Shown here in pieces: positions 24,647 through 33,321 of a stretch of DNA of 64,000 nucleotides. Both the position numbers and the translations under genes were made by a program. The DNA comes from Planctomycetota bacterium (GTDB lineage Bacteria > Planctomycetota > UBA1135 > UBA2386). The DNA is taken from assembly GCA_020638655.1 (NCBI GenBank), contig JACKIC010000001.1, positions 124,001-188,000 of the forward strand, in the 5' to 3' direction. Below the pieces are notes generated by a model, which had not been told where the DNA came from, did no database searches, and worked only from the letters and a program-made list of their open reading frames with translations. How positions within the stretch are numbered: the first letter of the stretch is position 1; the number at the start of each line of letters is the position of its first letter.

Positions 24647-25888
24647 TCAAGTGGCTCCGCCCGAGCCGCCCAGCAGGTGGCCCATCTTCGCCCGCTTCGT
24701 CTCCAAATACTTGACGTTATGCGGGTTAGGATCGATCGGAATCGGCACCTGCTCGACCACTTCGAGCCCGTAGCCGGTCAGGCCGGTGAGCTTCTTGGGG
24801 TTGTTGGTGAGCAGCCGGAGCCGGCGCAGCCCCAGGTCGTGCAGGATCTGGGCGCCGGTGCCGAACTCGCGCTCGTCGGGGCGGAAGCCCAGGTGCACGT
24901 TGGCCTCGACCGTGTCCATGCCGCCGTCCTGCAGTTCGTAGGCGCGCAGCTTGTTGGCGAGGCCGATGCCACGGCCCTCTTGGCTGAAGTAGAGCACGAC
25001 GCCGCGGCCGGCCGCGTGCACGCGGCGCATCGCCTCGCGCAGCTGCGGGCCGCAGTCGCAGCGCAGCGACCCGAACGCGTCGCCGGTCAGGCACTGCGAG
25101 TGCACGCGCGTCAGCACGGGGGCTTCGATGGCCGGATAGCGGGCGTCGCCGTCGACGCGGTCGATGCCGACCGTGAGCGCCATGTGGGCGCGGCCGTCGA
25201 CGCGGCTGATGTAGGTGTGGCAGTCGAAGTCGCCGAACTCGGTCGGCATCAGCGCCACGGCGCCGCGTTCGATCAGCCGTTCGCGGCGGCGGCGGTACTC
25301 GACGATGTCGGCGATGCAGCCCATCTTGACGCCGTGCTGCTCGCAGAAGCGCTCGAGGTCGGGCACCCGGGCCATCTCGCCGTCGTCCTTGATGATCTCG
25401 CAGATCACGCCGGCGGGCCGCAGGCCGGCCATCCGGCACAGGTCGACGATGCCCTCGGTCTGACCGGTGCGCACCAACACGCCGCCGTCGCGCGCCCGCA
25501 GCGGGAAGATGTGGCCGGGGCGCGCCAGGTCCTCGGGCCGGGCGCCGGGGGAGACCGCGGTGAGGATGGTGTGGGCGCGGTCCTTGGCCGAGATCCCCGT
25601 GGTGACGCCCGATGCCGCCTCGACCGACACCGTGAACGCGGTGCCGAACCGGGAGCTGTTCTCCTGCACCTGCATCGGCAGCCGCAGCTGCTCGCAGATG
25701 GCGCTCTCGAGCGCCAGGCAGACGAGGCCGCGGGCGTCGCGGATCATCTGGTTGACGAGTTCGGGGGTGGCGAACTCGGCGGCGAAACAGAGGTCACCCT
25801 CGTTCTCGCGGTCGGGGTCGTCGACGAGCACGATCGGGCGGCCCTGGGCCAGCTCGGCGAGCAACTCGGGGATCGGGGCGAAGGTCAT
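24647..25888 (-). CDS. ribBA: Bifunctional 3,4-dihydroxy-2-butanone-4-phosphate synthase / GTP cyclohydrolase II
   Basis: This enzyme makes both precursors of riboflavin. The N-terminal RibB domain (residues about 1-205) has the acidic motif DDPDRENEGDL and the loop RDGGVLVRTGQTE. The C-terminal RibA domain (about 206-405) carries the zinc-binding cysteines HSQCLTGDAFGSLRCDC, the GTP-binding FSQEGRGIGLANK and LTNNPKK. The ATG at 25888 gives 413 residues, the normal fused length. Upstream there is a -10-like TACACT 35 bases before the ATG. I see no FMN riboswitch consensus in the leader. It stands divergent from the serine protease gene. Confidence 0.96.
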   Translation of the reverse strand: MTFAPIPELLAELAQGRPIVLVDDPDRENEGDLCFAAEFATPELVNQMIRDARGLVCLALESAICEQLRLPMQVQENSSRFGTAFTVSVEAASGVTTGISAKDRAHTILTAVSPGARPEDLARPGHIFPLRARDGGVLVRTGQTEGIVDLCRMAGLRPAGVICEIIKDDGEMARVPDLERFCEQHGVKMGCIADIVEYRRRRERLIERGAVALMPTEFGDFDCHTYISRVDGRAHMALTVGIDRVDGDARYPAIEAPVLTRVHSQCLTGDAFGSLRCDCGPQLREAMRRVHAAGRGVVLYFSQEGRGIGLANKLRAYELQDGGMDTVEANVHLGFRPDEREFGTGAQILHDLGLRRLRLLTNNPKKLTGLTGYGLEVVEQVPIPIDPNPHNVKYLETKRAKMGHLLGGSGGAT

Positions 25889-26205
25889 GCGCAGGTGTGG
25901 GCCGCGAGGCGCGGCGGCGAAGCAGTGTAACGGCGCTGGCCGGAAGGTTCTGCGTCGGGTTGACCGAACGGCCGGTGGCGCCCACTGCTGCACATCTCGA
26001 CGGCGGCCGCGGAGTGCCGACCAATGCATCACTCGGCGCCGTTTCCCGGCGCCGCTGTCGAGCCCGTGGGCACGGTGTCATGGGCTGCACAACTGCCTTG
26101 TGCGACTGGAGTTGTTTTTCGCTTCAGACACCCCTGGAGCGACGACGAAGCCGGTCTTCGGCAAGGGAGCGGGTTGGCAGCAACCGGGGAAGAAGAGCAA
26201 CGGGG
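25889..26205. other. Divergent intergenic region between ribBA and the serine protease gene (317 bp)
   Basis: No convincing coding sequence. On the minus strand, TACACT at 25924-25929 could be a -10 element for ribBA, but no good -35 lies at the right spacing. A short inverted repeat (GGCGCC, 7-nt spacer, GGCGCC) lies at 26035-26053. On the plus strand a T-rich patch (GTTGTTTTTCGCTTC, about 26111-26125) precedes the protease gene. None of these is strong enough to name a promoter with confidence. Confidence 0.4.
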
Positions 26206-27381
26206 ATGAAACGCACCTTGGTGGAAGTGTTCTGCGGCCTGTCCGCGCTCGTGCTGATGGTCTCGTTCCATCAGCAGATCGCGCGGCTCGAGGTGCAGCA
26301 GCGTGACGTATCCGCGCTCGAGCAGAAGGTCGAGCGTGCCATCGCGACCGTCAGCGACGACCGCGACCTCACGGAACTGCGTCGTCAAATCCTCGAGCAG
26401 ACCGAGAACCGGATCACCGGCCTCGAGGCGCAGCTCAACAACGTCGCCGCCGGTTCTTCCCAGGCCCAGCAGATCGAGCAGGAACTGGCCAAGGCCAAGA
26501 CCGACGTGGCGCAGTTCCGCACCGAGATGTCGACCGACTTCGAGCGCACCAAAGCGCTCGTCGACGACTACATCAACGAGGTGCGCGCCAAGGAGGCGTC
26601 CGCTGCCGTCAAGCTGTCCGAGACGCAGAAGGACATCGCCGCCCTGGCCAGCCAGATCTACCGCGACCCGACCACGCTGACCCGCTCGATGCTGCTGCCG
26701 ACCGTGCAGCTCAACGGCGACGACACCGTCGGCTCGGGCACCATCGTGTTCTCGGGCGAGAACCCGGTCAGCAAGAAGGTCGAGACCTACGTGCTGACCT
26801 CGCACCACGTGGTGCGCAACATCCTCGCCGACACGCCGCGCGCCAACCGCGAAGGCTTCGAGGTGACCATCTACCTGCCCGGCGAGCGCCTGGTCTGCAA
26901 GGGCAAGATGGTGGCCAGCCAGCCCAAGATCGACGCCGCGCTGGTGCGCGTGTTCACCGACCGCAAGCTGCCCAACGTCGCCAACGTGCTGCCGCGCGAC
27001 GAGACCGCCCAGGTCAAGGTCTGGGACCCGGTCTGCGCCGTCGGCTGCCCGCTCGGCAACGACCCGGTGCCGAGCCACGGCGAGGTCAGCTCGCTCAAGA
27101 ACGAGCTCAACGGCGCCAACTACTGGATGATCAACGCGCCGACCTACTTCGGCAACAGCGGCGGCGGCATCTACCTCGCCGACACGCACCAGCTGATCGG
27201 CGTGTTCTCGAAGATCTACACGCACGGCAAGGGCAACCCGGTGGTCGTGCCGCACATGGGCCTGTGCACGCCGATCGACGTGGTCTACGACTGGCTCAAG
27301 GAAGAGGGCCTGTCGCACCTGCTGCAGACCAACGCGGTCAGCCGCGTCGATCTCAGCCAGCTGGCCGCGCCCGCCAAGTAG
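26206..27381 (+). CDS. Membrane-anchored, coiled-coil trypsin-like serine protease (391 aa)
   Basis: A membrane segment at residues about 4-22 (TLVEVFCGLSALVLMVSF) anchors the protein. A coiled coil of about 130 residues follows, then a trypsin-like domain from about 165. The catalytic triad is readable: His200 in LTSHHVV, Asp243 in PKIDAALVRV and Ser318 in the GNSGGG loop. The domain resembles the HtrA/trypsin-2 type, but no PDZ domain follows. A GGG-rich site precedes the ATG. It should face the periplasm and act on envelope proteins; the coiled coil may set oligomeric state. Substrate unknown. Confidence 0.8.
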   Translation: MKRTLVEVFCGLSALVLMVSFHQQIARLEVQQRDVSALEQKVERAIATVSDDRDLTELRRQILEQTENRITGLEAQLNNVAAGSSQAQQIEQELAKAKTDVAQFRTEMSTDFERTKALVDDYINEVRAKEASAAVKLSETQKDIAALASQIYRDPTTLTRSMLLPTVQLNGDDTVGSGTIVFSGENPVSKKVETYVLTSHHVVRNILADTPRANREGFEVTIYLPGERLVCKGKMVASQPKIDAALVRVFTDRKLPNVANVLPRDETAQVKVWDPVCAVGCPLGNDPVPSHGEVSSLKNELNGANYWMINAPTYFGNSGGGIYLADTHQLIGVFSKIYTHGKGNPVVVPHMGLCTPIDVVYDWLKEEGLSHLLQTNAVSRVDLSQLAAPAK

Positions 27382-27382
27382 G

Positions 27383-27414
27383 CTCGGGCGCGCGGCGGGC
27401 CCTGACCGCCCGAG
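27383..27414. terminator. Possible hairpin terminator between convergent genes
   Basis: CTCGGGCG at 27383-27390 pairs perfectly with CGCCCGAG at 27407-27414 across a 16-nt loop, right after the protease stop codon. Only a weak T-tract (TTGGGC) follows, so termination is plausible but not certain. Confidence 0.4.
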
Positions 27415-27452
27415 TTGGGCTCAACGGCGAGCAGGCACGCAGGGCCGGCTCG

Positions 27453-29291
27453 TCACTGCTTGCGCGACTTGCGCAGCTCGCGGCCGATCTTGCGCAGTTC
27501 CTTGCCGTCGAGGCCGCTCGCGAACGCCCGCTGCACGATGCGGCGGGCATCCTCGATGCGCCCCAGGGCGCGCAGATAGCCGGCCTGGGCGGCGACGAAG
27601 CGCACCTCGGCGGCGCGTTCCTCGAGCGCGCGATCGATCAGCTCGAGCGCGCGCTTGGGGTTGCCACGCGCCGCGAACAGCTCGGCCATCTCGTAGAGCA
27701 CGTCGGGCTGCGCGGGATAGATCTCGAGCGCCTCGTGCAGCAGGTCGAGCGCCTGGTCGCCGTTGCCGGCGCGCTTCTCGAGCAGCGCCAGGAAGTACAG
27801 CGCCGGCCAGAACTCCTCCTGCAGGTGCAGCCAGTACTGCAGGTCGGCGGAGTGGCGGCGCGGATCCTTGCCGCGCAGCACGCCGGCGACGGCCTTGGCG
27901 AAGCGCTGCTCGAAGCCGTCGACGTCGATGCGCAACATCGTGCGCACCGCGCGGTCGCGCACGTCGTGGTCGAGCACACCCTGCAGACCGGCGATCAGCT
28001 CGCTGCGCGCCTCGGCGTTGCGGCCGACCCCGAACAGGCACAGGCCCAGGAACACCCGCGCGTCGTCGCGCAGCAGCGTGCGCAGTTCGCGCAGCGCCGC
28101 GACCACCGGTTCGGGCGCCGGCCGGTCCTGGACGTGCGCGTGCAGGCACTCGAGCAGGATGCTCGTGCTGGTCGGCTCCGCGTCCCACTCGCCGCTGCGC
28201 AGCGTGCGTTCGCGCAGCCGCACGAGGCCGCGGCGGACCAGTTCCCACGCCTCGTCCTCCTGCTGCTCGGCGAAGCGCACCTGGGCCAGGTGCGAGAAGA
28301 AGTCCGGGTGGCCGTCGATCTCCAGGCCGCGGCGCCAGAGGTCCGCGGCGCCGCTGGTGTCGCCGCGGCGCGCCAGCAGGATGCCGAGGCTCTCGAGCCC
28401 CTTGGCCGGCGGCGGATCGAGGTGCGTGGCGTGTTCGAGCCAGGCGAATGCGCGCTGGTCGTCGCCCATGTCCGACAGGTGCTCGGCGATCGCGACGCAG
28501 CCGTCACCGTCGTGCGGCTGGGCCGTGTAGCAGACGTCGAGGAAACGCCGCACGGCGTCCTTGTCGAGCCGCGCGCCGTCGAGGGCGAGCACGCTGGTGG
28601 CGTTGGCGACGCGCAGCGCGAGCCCGAACGCCGGGTCCAGCGAAAGCGCCTCGGCGAACGGCCGCATCAGCGAGTCCTTGTCCTCGGGCACGGCGATGTC
28701 GAGGTCGCCGCTGAGCAACATGGCGTTGTCCAGGCCCTGCAGGAAGTGGCCGAACGCGGCGCCGTTGTGGGTCAGCAGGCCGCGCGGAGGCTCGTGGAAC
28801 GGGATGCCCAGCAGGCGCGCGAGGTGCCGCGCCAGGCGCAGCAGCACCGGCACGGGGTTCTGCATCGGCAGGGTGCCGGCGACCTTCTCGGTCACGGACT
28901 CGTCGAAGCCCTCGACCTCGTCGTGCAGCACGTGGAACTCGACGAGCAGCCCGGTCTCGCGAGGCACGATCTCACCGACCACCATGGCGCGCACGTCGAC
29001 GTCGCCGGGCAGCAGGTCGAACGCCTCCTCGCGGTCGGGCGGCGCGTCCAGGCGCAGCCAGGTCGCGGCCCCGCCCTTGCTCGAGGTCTGCAGTTCGAGC
29101 ATCGCGGTCGGTCCCGACTGCCCCTGGTTGAGCACCTGGTGCACGAAGTCGGGCAGCCGGCGCGCCAGGACGTCGAGGTCGACGCCGGCCCAATCCACGC
29201 CCGACCAGCTCGACTTGGGCCGGACCGCCAACGGCAGGAACATCACTTCGGGTGCGTCCAGTTCGTCCTGCGGTGCGGGGGTGTCGGCCAT
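27453..29291 (-). CDS. Cytoplasmic TPR-repeat protein (612 aa)
   Basis: The first about 170 residues form a mixed alpha/beta region without a recognised family (start VMFLPLAVRPKSSWSGVDW). From about residue 260 to the end there are many tetratricopeptide-like units (for example KGLESLGILLARRGDTSGAA, YFLALLEKRAGNGDQALDLL, YEMAELFAARGNPKRALELI), a protein-binding solenoid. There is no signal peptide. The very end is basic (GRELRKSRKQ). Function unknown; likely a scaffold or regulatory adaptor. It is convergent with the protease gene, with a hairpin between. Confidence 0.7.
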   Translation of the reverse strand: MADTPAPQDELDAPEVMFLPLAVRPKSSWSGVDWAGVDLDVLARRLPDFVHQVLNQGQSGPTAMLELQTSSKGGAATWLRLDAPPDREEAFDLLPGDVDVRAMVVGEIVPRETGLLVEFHVLHDEVEGFDESVTEKVAGTLPMQNPVPVLLRLARHLARLLGIPFHEPPRGLLTHNGAAFGHFLQGLDNAMLLSGDLDIAVPEDKDSLMRPFAEALSLDPAFGLALRVANATSVLALDGARLDKDAVRRFLDVCYTAQPHDGDGCVAIAEHLSDMGDDQRAFAWLEHATHLDPPPAKGLESLGILLARRGDTSGAADLWRRGLEIDGHPDFFSHLAQVRFAEQQEDEAWELVRRGLVRLRERTLRSGEWDAEPTSTSILLECLHAHVQDRPAPEPVVAALRELRTLLRDDARVFLGLCLFGVGRNAEARSELIAGLQGVLDHDVRDRAVRTMLRIDVDGFEQRFAKAVAGVLRGKDPRRHSADLQYWLHLQEEFWPALYFLALLEKRAGNGDQALDLLHEALEIYPAQPDVLYEMAELFAARGNPKRALELIDRALEERAAEVRFVAAQAGYLRALGRIEDARRIVQRAFASGLDGKELRKIGRELRKSRKQ

Positions 29292-29349
29292 CAGTTCTCG
29301 GGGTGTCGTTCTTGGAAGATGCGTCGGTGCAATGGGTTGCCGTGTCCGA

Positions 29350-29751
29350 TCAACCGGGGGGCCACTCCATCGCCCGACCGGCGAGCACGTGCACGTGCAG
29401 GTGGAAGACCGTCTGGCCGGCGCCAGCGCCGTTGTTGACGACCACCCGGAAGCCGTCGTCCGCGACCCCGAGGTCCTTGGCCACCTTGCCGGCCACCAGC
29501 AGCAGGTGGCCGAGCAGCGCGGCGTCGGCAGGGGTTGCGTCGATCAACCGCGCCACCGGGTGCTTGGGGATCACCAGGAAGTGGGTCGGCGCCACCGGCA
29601 TCGCGTCCCGGAAGACGAGGCAGCGCTCGTCCTCATGCAGGACCTGCGCCGGGATCTCGCCGCGCAGGATGCGTGCGAACACATTCGAAGAGTCGTAGGT
29701 CAACGCGGGCGCTGCCAACTTGGGAGCGAAGGTAAGGCCTCTTTGCCGCAT
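29350..29751 (-). CDS. HIT-family (HINT-like) nucleotide hydrolase
   Basis: The catalytic HIT motif is present as FHLHVHVLAGR, together with the family phrases SNVFARILRGEIPA, LVFRDAMPVAPTHFLVIPKH and the usual end MEWPPG. HINT proteins hydrolyse AMP linked to amines or aminoacyl groups. The ATG at 29751 gives 133 residues with a 16-residue extension before the conserved start; a TTG at 29703 would give the standard short length and is a real alternative. It is cytoplasmic and monocistronic or downstream of nothing obvious. Confidence 0.9.
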   Translation of the reverse strand: MRQRGLTFAPKLAAPALTYDSSNVFARILRGEIPAQVLHEDERCLVFRDAMPVAPTHFLVIPKHPVARLIDATPADAALLGHLLLVAGKVAKDLGVADDGFRVVVNNGAGAGQTVFHLHVHVLAGRAMEWPPG

Positions 29752-29822
29752 CCCTCAAGGCCTTACCGCAAAGTTCCCGCCAAGGTCTCCGGTTGCGCCC
29801 CGGCGCATCTGAGCGGACCAGC

Positions 29823-31640
29823 TCAGTCGATGCGCAAGCCGGACGGCACCAGCGCGTAGACCCGCGGACCAGCCTCGGTGCCCAGGGCGTCGCGCAGCAC
29901 CGCCAGCACCGCGGGGAACTGCCGGGCGCGATCGAGCACGCTGCGCAGCAGCTGCGCGTCCAGGCCCGCCGCCACCTGCGACTCGAACATCGAGGCCAGG
30001 ATCGCGTCGGCGAAGCTCTTCGGCTGGGGCATGTGCACGACCTCGACGTCGTCGGCCAGCCCGGCCTTCTTGCGCACCATCGCCACGGCGTCCTCGACGC
30101 CGCCGATCTCGTCGACGAGGCCGAGTTCGACGGCCTGGCTGCCCGACCAGACGCGGCCGCCGGCGATCTTGTCGACGCCGTCGCGGGTCATGTGCCGCGA
30201 GCCGGCGACGTTGGCCAGGAAGCGGTCGTAGATGTCGTCGACGATGCCCTGCACCCGGGCCTTGGCGGGTTCGCTCCACGGCCGGTCGATCGCGTCGAGC
30301 AGCGCGCCGTCGTCGAGGCGCACGATGTCGGTGTGCACGCCCAGGCGACGCATCAGCGCGCCGGGCTGGAAGCGCATGCTGAACACGCCGATCGAGCCGG
30401 TGATCGTCGCGACCTCGGCGAGGATCGGCTGACCGATCGTGGTGATCCAGTAGCCGCCCGACGCGGCGACGCTGCCCATCGAGAACACCAGCGGCTTCTT
30501 CGCGGCGAGCCGCTGCAGCGCCAGCCGGATCGCCTCGCTCGCGGTGGCCGAGCCGCCCGGCGAGTTGATGCGCACGACCACGCCCTTGACCAGCTCGTTG
30601 GCCGCGAGCTCGTCGAGCTTCTCGACCACGACGCCGCTGACCATGCTGCCCGGGGAAGGCTTGTCGCCGTCGACGATCTGGCCGGCGAGGTGCATGACCA
30701 CGACCTGCGGGTCCTCGACCTCCTCCTCGCGGCTGCCGCGCATCATGCTCGACAGGATCGACATCAGGTCGCGGCTCTGCTTCTTCTTCTTGGGCGCCGC
30801 GTCGACGAGTTCGAACTCCTCGTCGCCGCGCACCAGCGCCAGGCCGCGCTCGGCGCCGGCCCACGGCACCAGGCGATCGACGAGCCCGGCGGCCTTGGCT
30901 GCGTTGGCCGTGAACACGCGGTCGGCCTGCAGCTGCCGCACCGTCGCCTCGGTCAGTTTGCGCCCGGCGGCGATGCGGCGCACCACGTCGGCGTTGATGC
31001 TGCGCAGCATCGCCTCGTAGTGCTGCCGCAGGTGCTCGGACATGGCCGGCAGCATGTACGGCTCGACCGCGCCCTTGTATTCACCGACGCGGGTCACCTC
31101 GACCTGCACGCCCAACAGGTCGAGCGCGTCCTTCATGTGCATCACGCTCATCGCCGGCGAACGCAGGTCGACGACCCCCATGTCCGCCATCAGCACCTCG
31201 TCGGCGAGTGCGGCCAACTGCATCGTGCTCGCGCCGGCGTTCTCGATGTAGCAGACGACCTTCTTGCCGGCCGCGCGCACGCGCGCGAAGGCGCGCTCGA
31301 GCTCGCGGATCTGCGGCAGGTTGAACCCCGGGTTACCCGACAGGTCGAGCAGCACCTCGGTCTCGGGCACCTTGGCGAGGCCGTCGACCAGCTCGACGAA
31401 CGGATAGAAGCCCTTGGGGGGCGAGCCGCCGCCGCCGAGCAGGTCCATCGGCCCGAACGCCATCTCCGGCAGGTCCGCGTAGGTCCCCGAAGGGCGCAGG
31501 AACGGCACGCGCTGCTTGGCGGCGGCGGCCGGCGCCGCGTCGGCGGGCGCCTTCTCGGTCGCTTCCTGCGCGGGAGAGAGGGCGGCGATCGCGGCGGCGG
31601 CGATCAGGAACAGCGGGCGGACGGCGAAGCTCATCGTCAT
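29823..31640 (-). CDS. sppA: Signal peptide peptidase SppA, 67-kDa type (605 aa)
   Basis: The protein has an N-terminal signal/anchor (RPLFLIAAAAIAALS) and the two tandem ClpP-like domains of long SppA. The catalytic dyad is visible: Lys189 in the first half (VGEYKGAVEPY) and Ser394 in the second (GSVAASGGYW), matching the E. coli K/S arrangement. VVVRINSPGGSATASEAI and TGSIGVFS are further signatures. A basic insert (PKKKKQSR, about 283-290) joins the halves. It degrades leftover signal peptides in the inner membrane facing the periplasm. The ATG at 31640 is used; a second ATG two codons on is possible. Confidence 0.92.
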   Translation of the reverse strand: MTMSFAVRPLFLIAAAAIAALSPAQEATEKAPADAAPAAAAKQRVPFLRPSGTYADLPEMAFGPMDLLGGGGSPPKGFYPFVELVDGLAKVPETEVLLDLSGNPGFNLPQIRELERAFARVRAAGKKVVCYIENAGASTMQLAALADEVLMADMGVVDLRSPAMSVMHMKDALDLLGVQVEVTRVGEYKGAVEPYMLPAMSEHLRQHYEAMLRSINADVVRRIAAGRKLTEATVRQLQADRVFTANAAKAAGLVDRLVPWAGAERGLALVRGDEEFELVDAAPKKKKQSRDLMSILSSMMRGSREEEVEDPQVVVMHLAGQIVDGDKPSPGSMVSGVVVEKLDELAANELVKGVVVRINSPGGSATASEAIRLALQRLAAKKPLVFSMGSVAASGGYWITTIGQPILAEVATITGSIGVFSMRFQPGALMRRLGVHTDIVRLDDGALLDAIDRPWSEPAKARVQGIVDDIYDRFLANVAGSRHMTRDGVDKIAGGRVWSGSQAVELGLVDEIGGVEDAVAMVRKKAGLADDVEVVHMPQPKSFADAILASMFESQVAAGLDAQLLRSVLDRARQFPAVLAVLRDALGTEAGPRVYALVPSGLRID

Positions 31641-31777
31641 GGCAATCGGGAAAGGTCGGGGTCGGGCGGAACGGTGCCCGTCGTGGCCGCCCGTGGTGGC
31701 GACCTGTCGGAGCCCCACCAGGATCTTCACGCAGTGCAAACGGGAGAAGCGGAATCGCGGCGTAGCGTGCTCGGCCA

Positions 31778-32692
31778 GTGACGGCTGCACGCCCCCCGCT
31801 GCTCCAGAGGCTGATCCTGCAGGAAGACCTGAACTTCCTGCTCACGAACCGCATTCCCCGGCGGTGGCTGACCCTGCTCATGGGGCGCTTCAGCCGCGTC
31901 GAGGTCGGCTGGATCCGGGCGCTGTCGCTGCGGCTGTGGCGCACGTTCTCGCCGGACCTCGACCTCGCCGAAGCGAAGCACCGGGACTTCAAGAGCCTGC
32001 ACGACGTCTTCATCCGGCAGCTCAAGGACGGCGCGCGACCGATCGATCCCGACCCGCGCGTCGTCTGCAGCCCGTGCGACGCGATCGTCGGCGCACACGG
32101 CCGCCTCGACGGCATCGAGGCGATCCAGGCCAAGGGTTTTCCGTACACGCTGCGCGACCTGCTCGGCGACGACGCGCTGGTCGAGCGCCACCGCGGCGGC
32201 CGGTTCGTGACGCTGCGCCTGCGTTCGTCGATGTACCACCGCTTCCACGCGCCGTGCGACGGCGCGCTGACGCGCGTCAACTACATCTCGGGCGACACCT
32301 GGAACGTCAATCCGATCGCGCTGCGCCGCGTCGAGAAGCTGTTCTGCAAGAACGAGCGCGCCGTGCTCGACGTGCAGCTGGGCAGCCCCGAGCACGCCCT
32401 CACGCTGGTGCCGGTCGCGGCGATCCTGGTGGCGAGCATCAAGCTGCACTGCCTGCCGCACGACCTCGACCTGCGTTACCGCGGCGCCAACGTGATCCCG
32501 TGCCGGGCCGACTTCGGCAAGGGCGACGAGCTGGGCTACTTCCAGCACGGCTCGACGATCCTGCTGTTCGCGACCGGCGACTTCGACTTCTGCCCGAACG
32601 TCACCGAGGGCGCCGTGCTGCGCATGGGCCAGCCCCTGCTGCGCGCGTCGACGCCCCTCTCCGCTGCGCCACGAAAGAAGGAAACTCCATGA
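31778..32692 (+). CDS. psd: Phosphatidylserine decarboxylase proenzyme
   Basis: Psd makes phosphatidylethanolamine from phosphatidylserine at the inner membrane. Recognisable family segments are FIRQLKDGARPID, VCSPCDAIVGAHG, the metal/active-site stretch SSMYHRFHAPCDGALTRV, and the self-cleavage motif HGSTILLF, where Ser259 should become the pyruvoyl group (most homologues have LGST). Length is 304 residues with GTG start. Its stop overlaps the next gene as ATGA. With the PmtA-like methyltransferase at 37918 it suggests membranes containing ethanolamine and possibly methylated lipids. Confidence 0.93.
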   Translation: MTAARPPLLQRLILQEDLNFLLTNRIPRRWLTLLMGRFSRVEVGWIRALSLRLWRTFSPDLDLAEAKHRDFKSLHDVFIRQLKDGARPIDPDPRVVCSPCDAIVGAHGRLDGIEAIQAKGFPYTLRDLLGDDALVERHRGGRFVTLRLRSSMYHRFHAPCDGALTRVNYISGDTWNVNPIALRRVEKLFCKNERAVLDVQLGSPEHALTLVPVAAILVASIKLHCLPHDLDLRYRGANVIPCRADFGKGDELGYFQHGSTILLFATGDFDFCPNVTEGAVLRMGQPLLRASTPLSAAPRKKETP

Positions 32693-33321
32693 CCACGACC
32701 GCGACCTCGAGCTCCCGCATGTCGTTCCTGGCCGAGCTGCACGAGCAGCGCTGGGACGACCACCGCTTCTACCACCAGAGCCGCATCAACCAGACGCTGC
32801 ACCTGATCAGCGCGCTGAGCTTCCTCACCGCCTACGTGATGATCTTCATCGACCCGGTCTGGGCGGTGCTGCTCGGCTGGCTGGTGTCGATGGTGACGCG
32901 CCAATCCGGCCACTTCTTCTTCGAACCCAAGGGCTACGACAACGTCAACAAGGCGACGCACGCGCACAAGGAGGAGATCAAGGTCGGCTACAACCTGCGG
33001 CGCAAGGTGATCCTGCACGTCGTCTGGGGCGCCGCGCCGGTGGTGCTGTGGCTGTGGCCGACGGCCTTCGGCTTCACCACGCCGACCGACTTCTACGGCT
33101 ACGTGCACGACGTCAGCGTCGCCTGGCTGTGGATCGCGGCGGGCGCGATCGTGCTGCGCGTGCTCTACCTGTGCGCGACGCGCAGCGTGCAGACCGGCAT
33201 CGTGTGGATGACCAAGATCCTCACCGACCCGTTCCACGACGTGGCGCTCTACTACAGGTCGCCGCTCGCGCTGCTCAGGGGTGAGCTGCTCGACCCGATG
33301 CACCACGCAGCGCACTCGTGA
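32689..33321 (+). CDS. DUF962/Mpo1-like integral membrane protein (210 aa)
   Basis: A good ribosome site (AAGAAGGAAACTCC) precedes the ATG, which overlaps the psd stop by ATGA. The sequence has four hydrophobic spans and the Mpo1-type conserved histidines: FYHQSRINQTLHLISALSF and TRQSGHFFFEPKGYD, which match the H-x(n)-N-x(3)-H and GH-x(3)-E pattern of that family. Eukaryotic Mpo1 is an iron-dependent dioxygenase in fatty-acid alpha-oxidation. Coupling to psd suggests a role in lipid metabolism. The family call is by motif only. The last 47 bp overlap the convergent aminotransferase gene. Confidence 0.65.
   Translation: MTTTATSSSRMSFLAELHEQRWDDHRFYHQSRINQTLHLISALSFLTAYVMIFIDPVWAVLLGWLVSMVTRQSGHFFFEPKGYDNVNKATHAHKEEIKVGYNLRRKVILHVVWGAAPVVLWLWPTAFGFTTPTDFYGYVHDVSVAWLWIAAGAIVLRVLYLCATRSVQTGIVWMTKILTDPFHDVALYYRSPLALLRGELLDPMHHAAHS

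Noticed and set aside
25889..26205. FMN riboswitch ahead of ribBA
   Set aside because: The conserved FMN-box sequences are not found in the leader on the minus strand.
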